Assembly (NCBI GenBank): GCA_029931535.1
Contig: JAQPZY010001523.1
Span: 561,001 to 625,000, forward strand
Reading direction: 5' to 3'
DNA: 64,000 bases
DNA from: Margaritifera margaritifera
Lineage: Eukaryota > Mollusca > Bivalvia > Unionida > Margaritiferidae
The translations under genes were made by a program, and so were the position numbers. Of this stretch, positions 11,090 to 21,539 are shown one piece after another (within the stretch, counting starts at the first letter, position 1; every line of letters starts with the position of its first letter). Below the pieces are notes generated by a model. The model saw only the letters and a program-made list of their open reading frames with translations. It had not been told where the DNA came from and searched no databases.

Positions 11090-11700
11090 GAGGTCTCCAG
11101 TTTGCTAGCAGCAGAAAATGGAGAAGTTGCATAAGAAGTCTTTATGGGGGAACTAGATATGCTGCTGTGTTCAGGGACACCATTAGAGATGGGTAGAGGC
11201 AAGCAGAAAATAAAGTCTTTTCTAACAGTTTTGGTACGAGAGACACTATTTGTGCAATCGTGTCAGAGGAACGTCCCTTAATGGGTGAGGGAATTCATCT
11301 CCACATAAACAAAAGTTTGCAAAGGGGTCATATCTGATTTCTTCTGGTTGGCGATTAACCCCTAACAAGTTTCTCTCTTTCAACAGACTGACAGGTTCCT
11401 TTGTATGGCTCATATGAAAATGTTGTGTCTCAAACTCGTCAAAAAACTGGATGATGGGAAATCCTAATGCCCTTACGAGAGCTGCTATTACTCCCATCAC
11501 CCTGGAAAGGCTACGTGAACAGAAACTAGACAGAAAGAAAGTGCCTGAAATTGAAAGACATTCTCATCCAACAAAACCACCAGAATTTCCTGTGGAGCAG
11601 GAAGATGTGGATGCGTAGAGAAGCATTCTGGAGGTCCATGGAGATGGCCCCTTCATTCGGCTTTATGGCAATCCCAATTGAGGTTCACATCTCCATCCTG
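11090..11700 (-). pseudogene. DIRS reverse transcriptase, degenerate
   Basis: Minus-strand frames give DLQNASLRIHIFLLHRKFW, matching the DLQDAYFHIPIHPxHRKFLRF block of DIRS and gypsy-type RT, then MGVIAALVRALGFPIIQFFD, matching VMxVIAAHLRxLGIxIxxYLDD. The catalytic YLDD equivalent reads FFDE. Downstream, MVSLNTAAYLVPPIKTSYAT fits the RT-RNase H connection. Stops and frameshifts separate the blocks. Confidence 0.7.
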
Positions 11701-11759
11701 AAAAGCTGGGAAGTCGAGAAGAGGGGAATTTGACAGAAGGTGCAGCTTCCAAAGGCCGA

Positions 11760-13700
11760 TTGCTTTCCTAATCCGTGCACCTCCTGCCCTTGTCTTCCCA
11801 GTCCCCCCATTTAACAAAAGAGGGGGCTTGTTTTAAAGTGGCCTGGCAGTTCTGCTGGGGCCCCTGCTTGAAACAAATAGGTGCAGGGCCTATAGGCCTC
11901 CCCAGCTAGAGGTGCTTCTGAGCTGGTTTGGCCAGACCTGGGACATACCAGTTTTGGTGGTCCTTGAAATCACAAGAGGCCAATGTAGAAATTAAGCCAC
12001 TGAATATAAACTCTGCTTCATGTGAGCCACCCTCACAAGATCCTTACTATGATCGAGAAAAACCTTTGAGGTATATAATGCGGCATCCCTGCAGAGGTGG
12101 AGAGGTTCCGCTGAAAGTGTCATCAACATCTACAGCAAGTGCCTCACTGTCTTAGTGACAGCTTCTTGAAGCTTCTGCAAGATAGCTGCCGAAGGAGGCC
12201 ACTATTAAGAAATTGTCATGTGCAGCTTTTGTAATCTGGGATCGAGCTTTAAGCTCCACAACTTCAAGCAACTTAAGATGGATGCAGGTCCAGGCCCCGC
12301 CCCACCTCTATCGATATCTCCCACCTGGGATGCTCCTGAATTGCGAGTGGGAGGCTCGAGTGACCAAGCAGGTGAATGCACCTGGTAATTAGATGCTGAA
12401 AGAAGCTGCAGAGTGGAAGAGGGAAGTGACCAACTGTCTGATATCTGGCTGCCTCGTGTCCTTTTGTGCTATGACCTACACCGTAGCCGAGTGGGGAAGC
12501 AGCAGAAGGTCAGATTTACTTTAAGCCCCTGAAAGCTTCTCCAAACTGGAAAGGATCCTGGAGTCTGAAGACCTAGATGGCTTCAAACGCAGATCTGGGG
12601 GAAGGTGGTAAACTTCATTTACCGCCTTATTGAATGTCCATATCTCTTCATCTTCCATTATCTGACCAGTAGATTTGGACATAGAGGGAGACACATGAAT
12701 AGAGGAGCCAATGCGATTAGGTCCTCCTTGAACTCATGTGTGCACTAATATGGACAGTTCATCTTCCTGTCTCGGCTCACAGCACAAGACATGACTAATC
12801 ATTTCTTTTTCTAATCTTGAAGGGGAATTGGCAATGCTCTCCTGATGCAGGCAGAGAGGAGTGGTAATTCCCTCCTTTTCCTTTGATAAAAAAGCCAAAG
12901 AAGGTGATGGGATAGGCCTGTGGCCTACCTGTCCTATTAGGATTGAATGGAACATAGGAAAAGGCTAAGGTGGGGGATTCAATCCAATCACTTTTCCTAG
13001 ACTGGTGACTGAAGCCTGGTGCAGTCAGATGACCAAAAGGTCATGCCCAGAATCCGGTGACAGATGCCCGATGACTGGTACTTGTCACCCTGCCCAGTGC
13101 CGGTGACTGACTGATGATCAGTCAGGCAACAGAGACCTGATTGAGGAGTCTCTATTCAGGGAACTCGACTCCGATGAACGAGACTGCCACCCCACCTCCA
13201 AAAACATTGATTTATGTTGTCAACCCAAGCGAGAACAAGACTCCACTTTTCTTGCATCAGAAAGGCTGGACTCACACATGGGGGAAGGCAACTTCATTAC
13301 ACCAGGAGGTGCCAGTGATCTCTCTCTTGTGGGAGTTGGTGACTTCCTTACACCCAGAAGTGTCACTGATCCCTACCTAACTGAAACTGGCAACTTCCTT
13401 CATTGGAAAGTGCCTATGATTCCTTCTTTATGGGAGCTGATGACTTCCTTACATCAGGAAGTGTCATTTACCCCTCCCTAATGGGAGCTCTTGACTTCCT
13501 TACACCAGGAAGTGGTACTGATTCCTTCCTTATGGGACATGACGACTTCCTTACATCGAGAAGCGTCACTAATCCCTCCCTTATAGAAAAGGGCAACTTC
13601 CTTACACTAGGACATGCTACTGATCCCTCTGAAAAAGGAGGGGGTCTTCCTGAAAAGAAAAGGATGTGGCTCCCTTCTTCTTGACTCTATAGGCATGGCA
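11760..13700 (-). pseudogene. DIRS gag-like 5' region, degenerate
   Basis: This part precedes the RT on the minus strand. Around 12530-12680 a frame reads DEEIWTFNKAVNEVYHLPPD and then a Ser/Pro-rich tail, resembling DIRS ORF1. Between 13020 and 13140 Gly/Ser-rich VTGTGQGDKYQSSG is encoded. No complete open frame survives. The assignment depends on position next to the RT. Confidence 0.5.
13285..13660. repeat. 51-bp tandem repeat, about seven copies
   Basis: Units of 51 bp carry GACTTCCTTACACCAGGAAG, TGTCACTGATCCCTCC and TATGGGAGCTGATG. The period is a multiple of three, so both strands keep a 17-residue repeat in frame (minus strand SSAPIREGSVTLPGVRK-like). It lies in the gag-like region of the DIRS element. 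Confidence 0.85.
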
Positions 13701-14189
13701 GCATTCTGCCAAATCTCACACCTCATCAAACCATAAAGCACAGAAAGGACATCCATCAGTGCAAGTACATATACGACATGCCAAATTGGTGGGGTGCATG
13801 TCCAAACAACAAACTTGTGGCCATATTTGCCAACTCCTTGTGGCATGCTGAAAGATAAATACAAAAACAAATTGGAATAAATTTGTAGTAGGTAATACCT
13901 ACCATAACAGCAGTTACCAATAAGAGGCTTAAAAAATGAAGAAGCACGACATCACTAGGATGTGCACAAAACCCTCAATATTAACAAAAAGAGTCACGGA
14001 TAAAAGTAAAGAGCACAAGAACTGGGAAGAAAATGTAAAATTCAAAACAGAAATATATACAATCAATGGCAATAATGCAAAAAGACACCTGAAATCATGA
14101 AAACTGTCAAGCACCCAGAGGCATGTGATAACCACATGAAATCCAAGGAAAAGAAAGACAACATTCCAAATGACAAAAGAAACTAAGTC

Positions 14190-14316
14190 ATCAGAATGGG
14201 ACCATGTTATTCTTGTTCCAGACCTCCAATTACTCTATTTTGAAGGGAATTCACCTTGGACTGGGAACTAGAGCTAGGAAAAGTGAAAGCAATGTAATAA
14301 TAACAGGCATTGTATT
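14190..14316. repeat. Right inverted terminal repeat of the DIRS-like element
   Basis: Inverted partner of 9830-9950. Read on the plus strand it has ACCTCCAA, GGAATTCACCTTGGACTGGG, AACTAGAGCTAGGAAAAG and AATGTAATAATAACAGG, ungapped against the left copy over about 90 bp. It ends only about 30 bp from the donor of exon 14348-14570. Confidence 0.65.
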
Positions 14317-14347
14317 ACTGCTATTAAAATAGTACATTTTGTCTAAC

Positions 14348-14570
14348 CTTTGACCCTCTCTTCAAATGTTTTCTTTTTCTTATTTTCCTTGTCCACATCA
14401 TGTCTTTCTTCACCATCCTTCTTGTCAACACGCATTGTCTTGACCTTTACTGTCTTGTCCTTTGCTTCCTCTTCCTCCTCCTCCTCTGTATCTTCCTCTC
14501 CCTCCTCTTCTTCATCATCCTTCTCCTCCTCATCACTGCTAGACTCCTCACCAACCTCCTGTTTCACTAC
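14348..14570 (-). CDS. ACIN1: Acinus exon: acidic stretch
   Basis: This 223-bp exon enters in phase 0 (TTTTTTAG|GTAGTG) and leaves in phase 1 (AAAG|GTTAGA). It encodes VVKQEVGEESSSDEEEKDDE, then a run of Glu, then KTVKVKTMRVDKKDGEERHD and KKKKTFEERVKG. Vertebrate Acinus has a similar Glu-rich stretch after the RTVTQVV motif, which here spans the junction from the previous exon (RTVIQ|VV). The donor +3 base is T, a slightly weak site. Joining to 5400-5165 keeps the frame. Confidence 0.88.
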
Positions 14571-14828
14571 CTAAAAAATGTATCATAAAAAAATATCAGA
14601 CTGGTGATATTACATCATGTAATCAACATGTAAATACATTGTTTGAACTTCTAATATGTGAATTATCATGTCCTAAAACTTCTAAGACTATGTAAGTTAA
14701 TTTTTCATCACTTGAAGTCCAAACAAAACCCAGTAGCAATGGTTCCATCACAAAGGGGCCTGCTCTCTACAATATGCACAGGAGGGCCTTAAACAGAATA
14801 GCTTCTGTTGGAAAACCAAAATTTGGAG

Positions 14829-15049
14829 GGGTCCCAGGTGGCCAAGTAGTCTAAGGCTTTACAGATAACTCACATATCTCACCTCTGTCCATGTGACTTC
14901 GAGTCTCGGTTCAACCAATGTGGGTATGTAAGAAAGCTTGCCTGTAGCTTCCCATGAGTCAGTATTTCTTCTCGGGTTCTTCCTCCACCAAATATACTGG
15001 TTGCCATGTATAAAAAATGGCATTAAACCCCAGAAAATCAAACCAAAAG
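14829..15049 (+). mobile_element. SINE, Leu/Ser-tRNA-like head, full length
   Basis: The head carries GGTGGCCAAGTAGTCTAAGGC (type II Leu/Ser tRNA A-box style), a long variable loop and TCTCGGTTCAACC as B box. The body has GTATGTAAGAAAGCTTGCC, GGGTTCTTCCTCCACCAAAT and GGCATTAAACCCCAG, and the tail is AAATCAAACCAAA. The flanks AAATTTGGAG (14819-14828) and AAGTTTGGAG (15050-15059) look like a target duplication with one mismatch. Confidence 0.85.
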
Positions 15050-15059
15050 AAGTTTGGAG

Positions 15060-16420
15060 AAGATGGACATTAAGGTGCTATAACTCTTCCAAAAATGACT
15101 TGGAATGCTGGAAAACCAACATATTCAAGGTCTCATCAATGTAAAGGTGCATAATAACTTTGCCTGAAGTGCAATATTTTATGCTGCTGAACACAAAGTT
15201 GAAAGAATGGCTAATCAGGGGCCATAACTCTTGTAATTGATAATGTGTAACACTTGAAATTAAACTCACTGAAGTTCTCATCAATACAAGGCACATGTAA
15301 GTCTATACCAGATTGCATCAGAATAAGTTGAATGGTTCTTGAGCTATGCCAGTTATAAGCAACCTTCCATATTAGGAGATGAAGTTAATTGTCAAAGACC
15401 ATAATTCTATCCAAAAATTGAGTTTCCTATATAAAAATCATAAAATGGTACATCAGGACCTGAGACAATGTACACACCAAACTAAATAAAAAAATGCTGA
15501 ACGATTCCTAAGCGATGCTGGTTACAAGGATCAGTTGTAGCAGAGATTTAATGCTGATGGAAAAAAGGCCATACCTCTGTCAAAATTGGACCTGCACAAA
15601 TGAAACTTTTAAAAAGCACATCTACATGTTATAGACAATTCACCTACCAAATGGCCTTCAGTTATCTGCAAGGGTTGCAGAGCTATTCCCATTATAAGTA
15701 ATGTCCTATGTGATGATATTAAGTTAATTGTCAAGAGCAGTCACTCTATCCAAAATGGAGTTGATGTGACAAACCCATAAAAGCCACATAGGTCTGTGAG
15801 ACATTGTACACACTATATTGCATCTGAATATGTTGAATGGTTCTTGAGCTATGCTACTTACAAGGATATGCTGTAGTGGAGATTTAATACTGATGAAAAA
15901 GGCAATAATTCCATCAAAATTGAACCTGAAAAGACAAACCTTTTAGAAGGCGCATGCACATATAATAGGTAATTCACCTACTAATGGCATCCAATTATGT
16001 GTAAAGGTTGCAGAGCTATGATGGTTAAAACTAACACCCCATGTGAACATATGACATTGTCAAGGGTCATGATGCTATCCAATATGGAGCCAATAATTTA
16101 AAATTTTTTAAACCATACTTTTAATATAATATTGGCTATATAATGCCGGGGAAATAGGAACTAAGTGCGTTTCCCGAGGACACAACAAGGCAGCCGATTT
16201 GGGCTGGCCTGGGTGGGTTAAAGAACCTGCAACCCTTGGATTACGAGTCCAATGCTCTACCAAATTAGCTATCACGGCTTTCAAGTAAGACGCATTAAAA
16301 TCAAGATCTATCAAACAATGCACACACTAAATTGCATCAAAATAAGTTGAATGGCACCTGCGCTAAGCTGCTTACAAGGATCTGCTAGAAAAGGTGCTTC
16401 AGGGATCTTGGATCAATGAG
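15060..16420. repeat. ~335-bp tandem repeat array, SINE nested inside
   Basis: Blocks recur at a spacing of about 335 bp: AATGCTGATGGAAAAA (15552) and AATACTGATGAAAAAGG (15887); AAGTTGAATGGTTCTTGAGCTATG near 15325 and again near 15830; TTCACCTACCAAATGGC near 15645 and TTCACCTACTAATGGC near 15970. The SINE at 16135-16290 interrupts the last unit, because the array sequence TTGCATC..AATAAGTTGAATGG resumes after it. Confidence 0.7.
16135..16290 (-). mobile_element. SINE with Thr-tRNA-like head
   Basis: On the minus strand: AGCTAATTTGGTAGAGCATTGG, an anticodon-like ACTCGTAAT, AAGGGTTGCAGGTTCTTTAACCC, then AGGCCAGCCC, GTTGTGTCCTCGGGAAACGCACTTAG. The GTGTCCT.GGGCAAG.CACTTTACTCC core is shared with the copies at 16440 and 59400 and resembles the conserved core of metazoan V-type or Meta-type SINEs, from memory. 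Confidence 0.8.
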
Positions 16421-16439
16421 AAACCTGGTACATAGTATT

Positions 16440-16550
16440 TTCAGCTTTTTTGGTTTGGTGTTTTTCAGTACTGCTTGGGGCAATTGGAGTAAAGCACCTC
16501 ACCTGACTGATCCAATGGTGGGATTTGAACCGACACCTAATACAAATACA
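16440..16550 (-). mobile_element. Partial SINE
   Basis: On the minus strand GGTTCAAATCCCACCATTGG resembles a B box with its T arm, and GGTGCTTTACTCCAATTGCCCC matches the SINE core seen at 59400-59590. The tail is AAAACACCAAACCAAAAAAGC. The 5' head is incomplete. Confidence 0.65.
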
Positions 16551-17054
16551 TCCCATAAATATGGTATTAATTAAAAGGATGACAGAACCTGTCTCAAGAA
16601 GCATTATAATGTAAAAGTACTTCAGTAAACAAGAGGTCCAAATGGGCCAGATATTGCTTACCCGAGTAGTTGACATATGTCAGCTTGTAAATGCAAATTC
16701 ACAGACATATTGAAACTAGTGGGGAAATAAAAGCTTGGAGCACATAGCTGCTATATTGTCTATTAATGCTGGTGTCATTTATCTTCTTCTTAGATCACAT
16801 ATATAGGATCACTTTCTCTGCATAAAAAAGACAAGTCACCTATACAACCAGATCCCCTGGATCTCTCCCTGACCCTGGGGACTAGGTTTGATTAATGACT
16901 TAGAAACTGTTCACAGCCGCACCCTTAAATTAGATACACTTACTTGCATTAGAAGGAGAGTTAATCTGTGCAATGAGCATGTATTCTTGGGTTGGTACTG
17001 ACCTCACTGGGATCACACCCCTTGAGTCATAACATGGAAACCATTGAGATCACC

Positions 17055-18005
17055 ACGTAAGGGAACTGTGATGCCTCAGTGGTTATGGAATTGGGCTCAT
17101 GACAAGAAGGTTATAGGTTTGATTCCGACCATCTGATCAGCAGCCTTAGTTGTCATTAATAGGTGTGGATCTCATTCACAATCATACTCATCTGAAATCC
17201 TGATGATACAAGCTTGCATGGCAAGTCTGATCAAAATCTGTTCAGAAATATAGTCTTGAGAGTGTTTACAAGCTCAGCCAATCAGACACAAGACCACCTG
17301 ATTAATATGCAAGGATGTTGCTCACAATTGAACTCTTCTGAGATTTTGATGAGACAAGCTTACATTCCAAATCTATCAAAATCTCATCAGAAATATGTCC
17401 TCCAGTGTTCACAAGCTCAGCCAATCAAATGCAATATCACCTCGATGATATGCATGGATGTCGCTCATAACTGAACTAATCCGAGGTCTAGATGATACAA
17501 GCTTACATACCAAATCTGACCAAAACTGTGGCCTCTGGAGTGTCCACAAGCTCAGCCAGTTTGATGAAAGATCACCTCATTAATATGCATGGCTGTCACT
17601 TATAATCAAACTCGTCCAAGGTTTTGATGATACAAGCTTGTATAGCAAATCTGATCAAAATCTCATCTGAAATGTGTTCCTCTAGAGTGTTTACAAGCTC
17701 AGCAATCAGATGCAGGATCACCTCATTAATATGCACAGATTTCGCTAATAATCGAACTGATCCAAGATCTTGATAATCTCAGCAAACATACCAAATCTCT
17801 CAAGTCTCCACAAGTGCAGCCAATCAAATGCAAGATCACCTAATTAATATGTGTGGATATCGCTCATAACTGAACTCAAACCAAACGTTCAAGTACTGAA
17901 CTAAAACCAAACGTTATCTGATCAGAAAGGAAGCCTCTACAGTGTTCACAAACAAATGTTGATGGACTGATGATATATGATGAATGCAGGACAAAGGACC
18001 ATACC
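17055..18005 (+). repeat. Composite repeat: tRNA-like head plus six ~140-bp units
   Basis: A tRNA-like head at about 17055-17130 has GTGATGCCTCAGTGGTTATGG, an anticodon-like GGGCTCATGACAAG (CAT) and GGTTTGATTCCGACC. Six core units follow, each with a TTAATATGCATGGATGTCGC-like block near 17155, 17301, 17443, 17577, 17724 and 17842. The end, with GATGGACTGATG and GGACAAAGGACCAT, resembles the end of the shorter copy at 905-1590. Confidence 0.78.
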
Positions 18006-18009
18006 ATAA

Positions 18010-19285
18010 GCTCACTTGGCATCAAATTTTGCCAAAGACAGGTAAAAATCTAACTTGGCATGGGTCGGCTTCAATACCAAATTGGGTTTCAATCCATTAA
18101 GTTCCTCAGAAGTTACAGAGCTAAAACAAAAGTCATGGTACAAAGGCCACCATCTAAATTAACAGGGCCAACGATTCCATCAAATTTTGACCGAAAAAGG
18201 TGACAACTGAAGTTGACCTTGATCTATTTAGTACTCAGTCCCACATCAAATTTGAGTTCAATCAATAAATTGTTTCTACAGTTATCAAGCAGAAACTAAA
18301 TTCCTGACATAAACAAAAGTCGCAACATACAAGATGGAGAGACACAAGTATACATGGACACAGACAACACTATATCCCTCCTCCACATAATACGGCAGGA
18401 GACATGAAATATATTGGAAGAATCAGGAGTGTAATATTTGTCCTACAACTGCATCAAATCAAAATTTGGTTTATAAGTGATAAGGAACTTAAAAGTAATA
18501 CCATATCCCGATAAATTTCTTAGTAACTGACCCGAGAAATCTGTCAAGAAACTATACTTTTCTAAAATAATTAAGCTGCTACTGGCCACTGCTAACATGC
18601 AGGTCCTTAAGGCCATGTTGTTAACTCTTGATGCAGATTACTGTATCAACTCTTCTATTCAAACAAGTGTCGATGTGAGGTAACATTTTACTGACTCGAC
18701 CTGATAGGGATGTGGTTATATAACTTATACTGGGTCGAGAGTACTCAGTGAAATACACCTAGTACATGATCACTATCAAGCTCTATTAAGAGAAAATCTT
18801 AAAACTGATACTGCTGTTGCCAATTCCTCTTAAAAGTGATACCTTTGTCTCGCTATCTGCTTACACAGACAAGACAAAAACTGGGTTTTCCAACTGTAAA
18901 TTGGTTCTATCATATTTTTCACAGACATACTGATTTATATACAAACAGAGTTATTCCCAAATATGGATCAAACTGAATCTACAGTTTTAATGTAGCTCCA
19001 AAAATGTTCTTTTGCAACTAAATGTATGAAATCTTCACAACTTGCTGCTCTTACAGAAAAAAAAGTTTGAAGTATAAGCAAAAATCATTTCCAAGTTATT
19101 GTAACTTAAAGATACAAAAATTCCATATTGTAGTCTAGATTATTACCTAAATTATATATCATTATGTAATTACATGGACCAGGCCTGAGTATACAAATAA
19201 ATTATATATCATTATGTAATTACATGGACCAGGCATGAGTACACAACCCTCCTTTAGGCTCTTGGCAATGAATTATAGCAATGCT
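18010..19285. other. Intron: short repeats, otherwise nothing
   Basis: At 18010-18330 there are two diverged ~165-bp units with CATCAAATTTTGACC and GTTGACCTTGATCTA. At about 19150-19250 a 50-bp segment (AAATTATATATCATTATGTA) is duplicated in tandem. The rest shows no recognisable feature. Confidence 0.55.
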
Positions 19286-19290
19286 AAGGT

Positions 19291-20573
19291 CATGGTTCAT
19301 ACATATATTTCATCAGGATAATTCAAGGACTTTTTATGGACCTTTCAAAGACAAAAATTTAATTTCAAGTACTGTAATTAACTGCATATAAACTTATGAA
19401 GAATACTGATTATGGTATGAGAAGTCCACAAAATTTTAGAATTAACTATTTCATTCTAAAATAACAACTCTGGAATATTTTTTGTTAAACAAGGCAAAGA
19501 TGAAGACATTGTAGCTCAAGGGGTTCTTGGGGAACGGGGGCAGTCTTATAGTAATATCATCTACATCAGTTTGGGAGTTGGCACTCTTATCTGCCAGTGT
19601 TTATGACTCCTCCTTGAGTTTTTCATGCTTAAGCAAAACATATTCTAAATTCATTCTTACTGTCAATATTTCATTTTTTTTATGCTTTTCATATCTGCCA
19701 TCAGACTTTAAAGCTCATTTACTCATTGATCTAGCTGAGGTTACTTCAGATCTATATGTCCCTAGTTATACTGATGGTAGCGACTTCAGAGCCAAGGTCA
19801 AATGCATATAAATTTTCAGCAGAGTTGACAGATCCCAGTTATTTTGCACTTGGTGCTAGTTCTATGGTATTTCTTCATTGATTTTAACTAAATGAAAAAT
19901 AATACTGTATCCTACAAGCAATTATCTATTATTTCAAGAGACCATAGGTGCAACAGGGCCAAAAGTGTCCCATTTTGAGACTGATTTGTGATTACTGAGA
20001 TTGGTATGCAAGCGATGGTAATGGTCCATCAGTATGACATAAGGTGACCGCAGCTACCATTTATTTAACATCTGTCAACGAACAGAACACATAGCACTCC
20101 ATTTATTACTTGGCCTTACCCATATATACAGCATGTACTGCGCTTGTGGCAATCTTGTTTGAAAATATACTTTCCATTGCAGAGCACTTGACCAAGTCTT
20201 TTATCAGCCTTAATGGCCAGTCAACACAGTATCCTTTCATTTACATCATGTGGTGCTAACAATCCCAAATGAGGCTGAGTATTAATGAGCATGTATGTGA
20301 CCCAACTGGAAATCTTAACAAATGTGCAAGGGACCCAACACTGAAATAAAATTTCTGGATGATCGGTATTCTAACTTTTTTTATTGTATCTTTCATTTTC
20401 ATTCTTTATATATCTGTCATTAGTGTTTTTTCAATTTAATTGAAGCACTTTTCAAAGACTAAAGAGCATTTTCAAGCACTTTTCCATTATTCTTTGGAGC
20501 TTTCCTCAAATTCAAGCACTTTTCAAGGTAACCACCAAAATTACAAGCACTTTCCAAGATTGTGTGAACCTTG
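19291..20573. mobile_element. Possible non-autonomous hAT-like element
   Basis: The ends CATGGTTCATACA and (reverse complement of the right end) CAAGGTTCACACA are inverted and are followed by subterminal TTCAAGGACTTTTT and CAAGCACTTTTC motifs typical of hAT-N elements. I could not find a convincing 8-bp duplication. The interior has no transposase frame. Confidence 0.45.
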
Positions 20574-20672
20574 AAGGTTGACCAACACGTTGGAACTATC
20601 AATTTCTCTTTCAATTTCTCAAACTCAGAAAATTATTACTATATAAGTGTCAGGTCTCTACAATTAAACAAC

Positions 20673-20801
20673 CTGTATGACAGTGCGTTGGATCTTGACA
20701 TCTCTTGTATCCTCCTGGTCTGACAGACCACCTTCATCTTTTCCATCCAGGTCCAGTGCTGTTTCAATGAGCATGCTGGGCTTAATATCTGATATTAGAC
20801 C
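20673..20801 (-). CDS. ACIN1: Acinus exon: SLK-GLISDIKP and RTVIQ segment
   Basis: This 129-bp exon is in phase 0 at both ends (TTTCAG|GGTCTA, ACAG|GTTGTT). It encodes GLISDIKPSMLIETALDLDG, KDEGGLSDQEDTRDVK and IQRTVIQ. With the previous exon ending in ISTVSLK it recreates the vertebrate motif ITTESLKSLIPDIKP, and the end corresponds to the ICRTVTQVV motif. The function of this conserved linear segment between the RS block and the RRM is not known to me. Confidence 0.93.
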
Positions 20802-20832
20802 CTGAAAGAGTCCACAGAGTAAAGTTGAGTAA

Positions 20833-21185
20833 AGAGTATACTTATTATCCAAATGTCTACGTAATATCCTAATATCAGAGTGTACTTATTATCCAAATGT
20901 CTACGTAATATCTTAATATCAGAGTATACTTATTATCCAAATGTCTACGTAATATCTTAATATCAGAGTATACTTATTATCCAAATGTCTATGTAATATC
21001 TTAATATCAGAGTATACTTATTATCCAAATGTCTACGTAATATCTTAATATCAGAGTATACTTATTATCCAAATGTCTACGTAATATCTTAATATCAGAG
21101 TATACTTATTATCCAAATGTCCACTAAATATCCTCATATCAGAGTATACTTGTTATCAAATTTGTCTACTTAATATCCAAGCATC
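20833..21185. repeat. 44-bp minisatellite, about eight copies
   Basis: Units begin with AGAGTATACTTATTATCC at 20833, 20877, 20921, 20965, 21009, 21053, 21097 and 21141, with ATGTCTACGTAATATC following. The middle copies are nearly identical and the last two are diverged. The array begins only about 30 bp upstream of the acceptor of Acinus exon 20801-20673, so copy number could affect its branch-point region. Confidence 0.95.
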
Positions 21186-21539
21186 AATTTTTGGAACTTG
21201 TATATTATTCAGACTACAGTTTATTTTTCCAATCATGACAGTAAATTCTGGTTTAATATTCTTAATCTGACACAAATCATATTATTAAAAAGTGTATTCA
21301 TACCATAAGATATAAAATACTGACAATTATCTTTCTTTGGCTTACTAAAACTTAACAACTTGCAGTCTGTAATATCATACCTTGAATCTGACCTTTGATC
21401 TTAATGCCAATGGAATCAATCACATAATCACTAGAATCCTTTCATGTTATTTAATGAACCTTTCTGGAATGTCTGATAAAGTTCAATGATAAACAAGCAA
21501 ATTTAGTGAGTTTTTGTCCCCACCTACCATGGTGTGGAC

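Larger units (their letters stand above)
9830..14316 (-). mobile_element. Degenerate DIRS-like (tyrosine recombinase) retrotransposon
   Basis: The element reads on the minus strand, the same sense as Acinus, and sits in the intron between exons 14348-14570 and 5165-5400. From its 5' side it contains a gag-like region with 51-bp repeats, then RT, RNase H and a tyrosine recombinase, each broken by stops and frameshifts. Roughly 120-bp inverted repeats lie at about 9830-9950 and 14190-14316. DIRS elements characteristically have inverted rather than direct LTRs, and about 4.5 kb is a typical length for them. It is more GC-rich than the surrounding intron. The order RT, RNase H, YR and the inverted ends make DIRS a better fit than Ngaro or LTR elements. 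Confidence 0.75.

Noticed and set aside
13141..13684. Plus-strand repetitive open frames with GDFLTPGSVTDPSL-like units
   Set aside because: The 51-bp period keeps several frames open on both strands; the neighbouring DIRS domains read on the minus strand.
14829..14915. Leu/Ser tRNA gene
   Set aside because: It is the head of a SINE with a tail and target duplication; related copies are elsewhere in the window.
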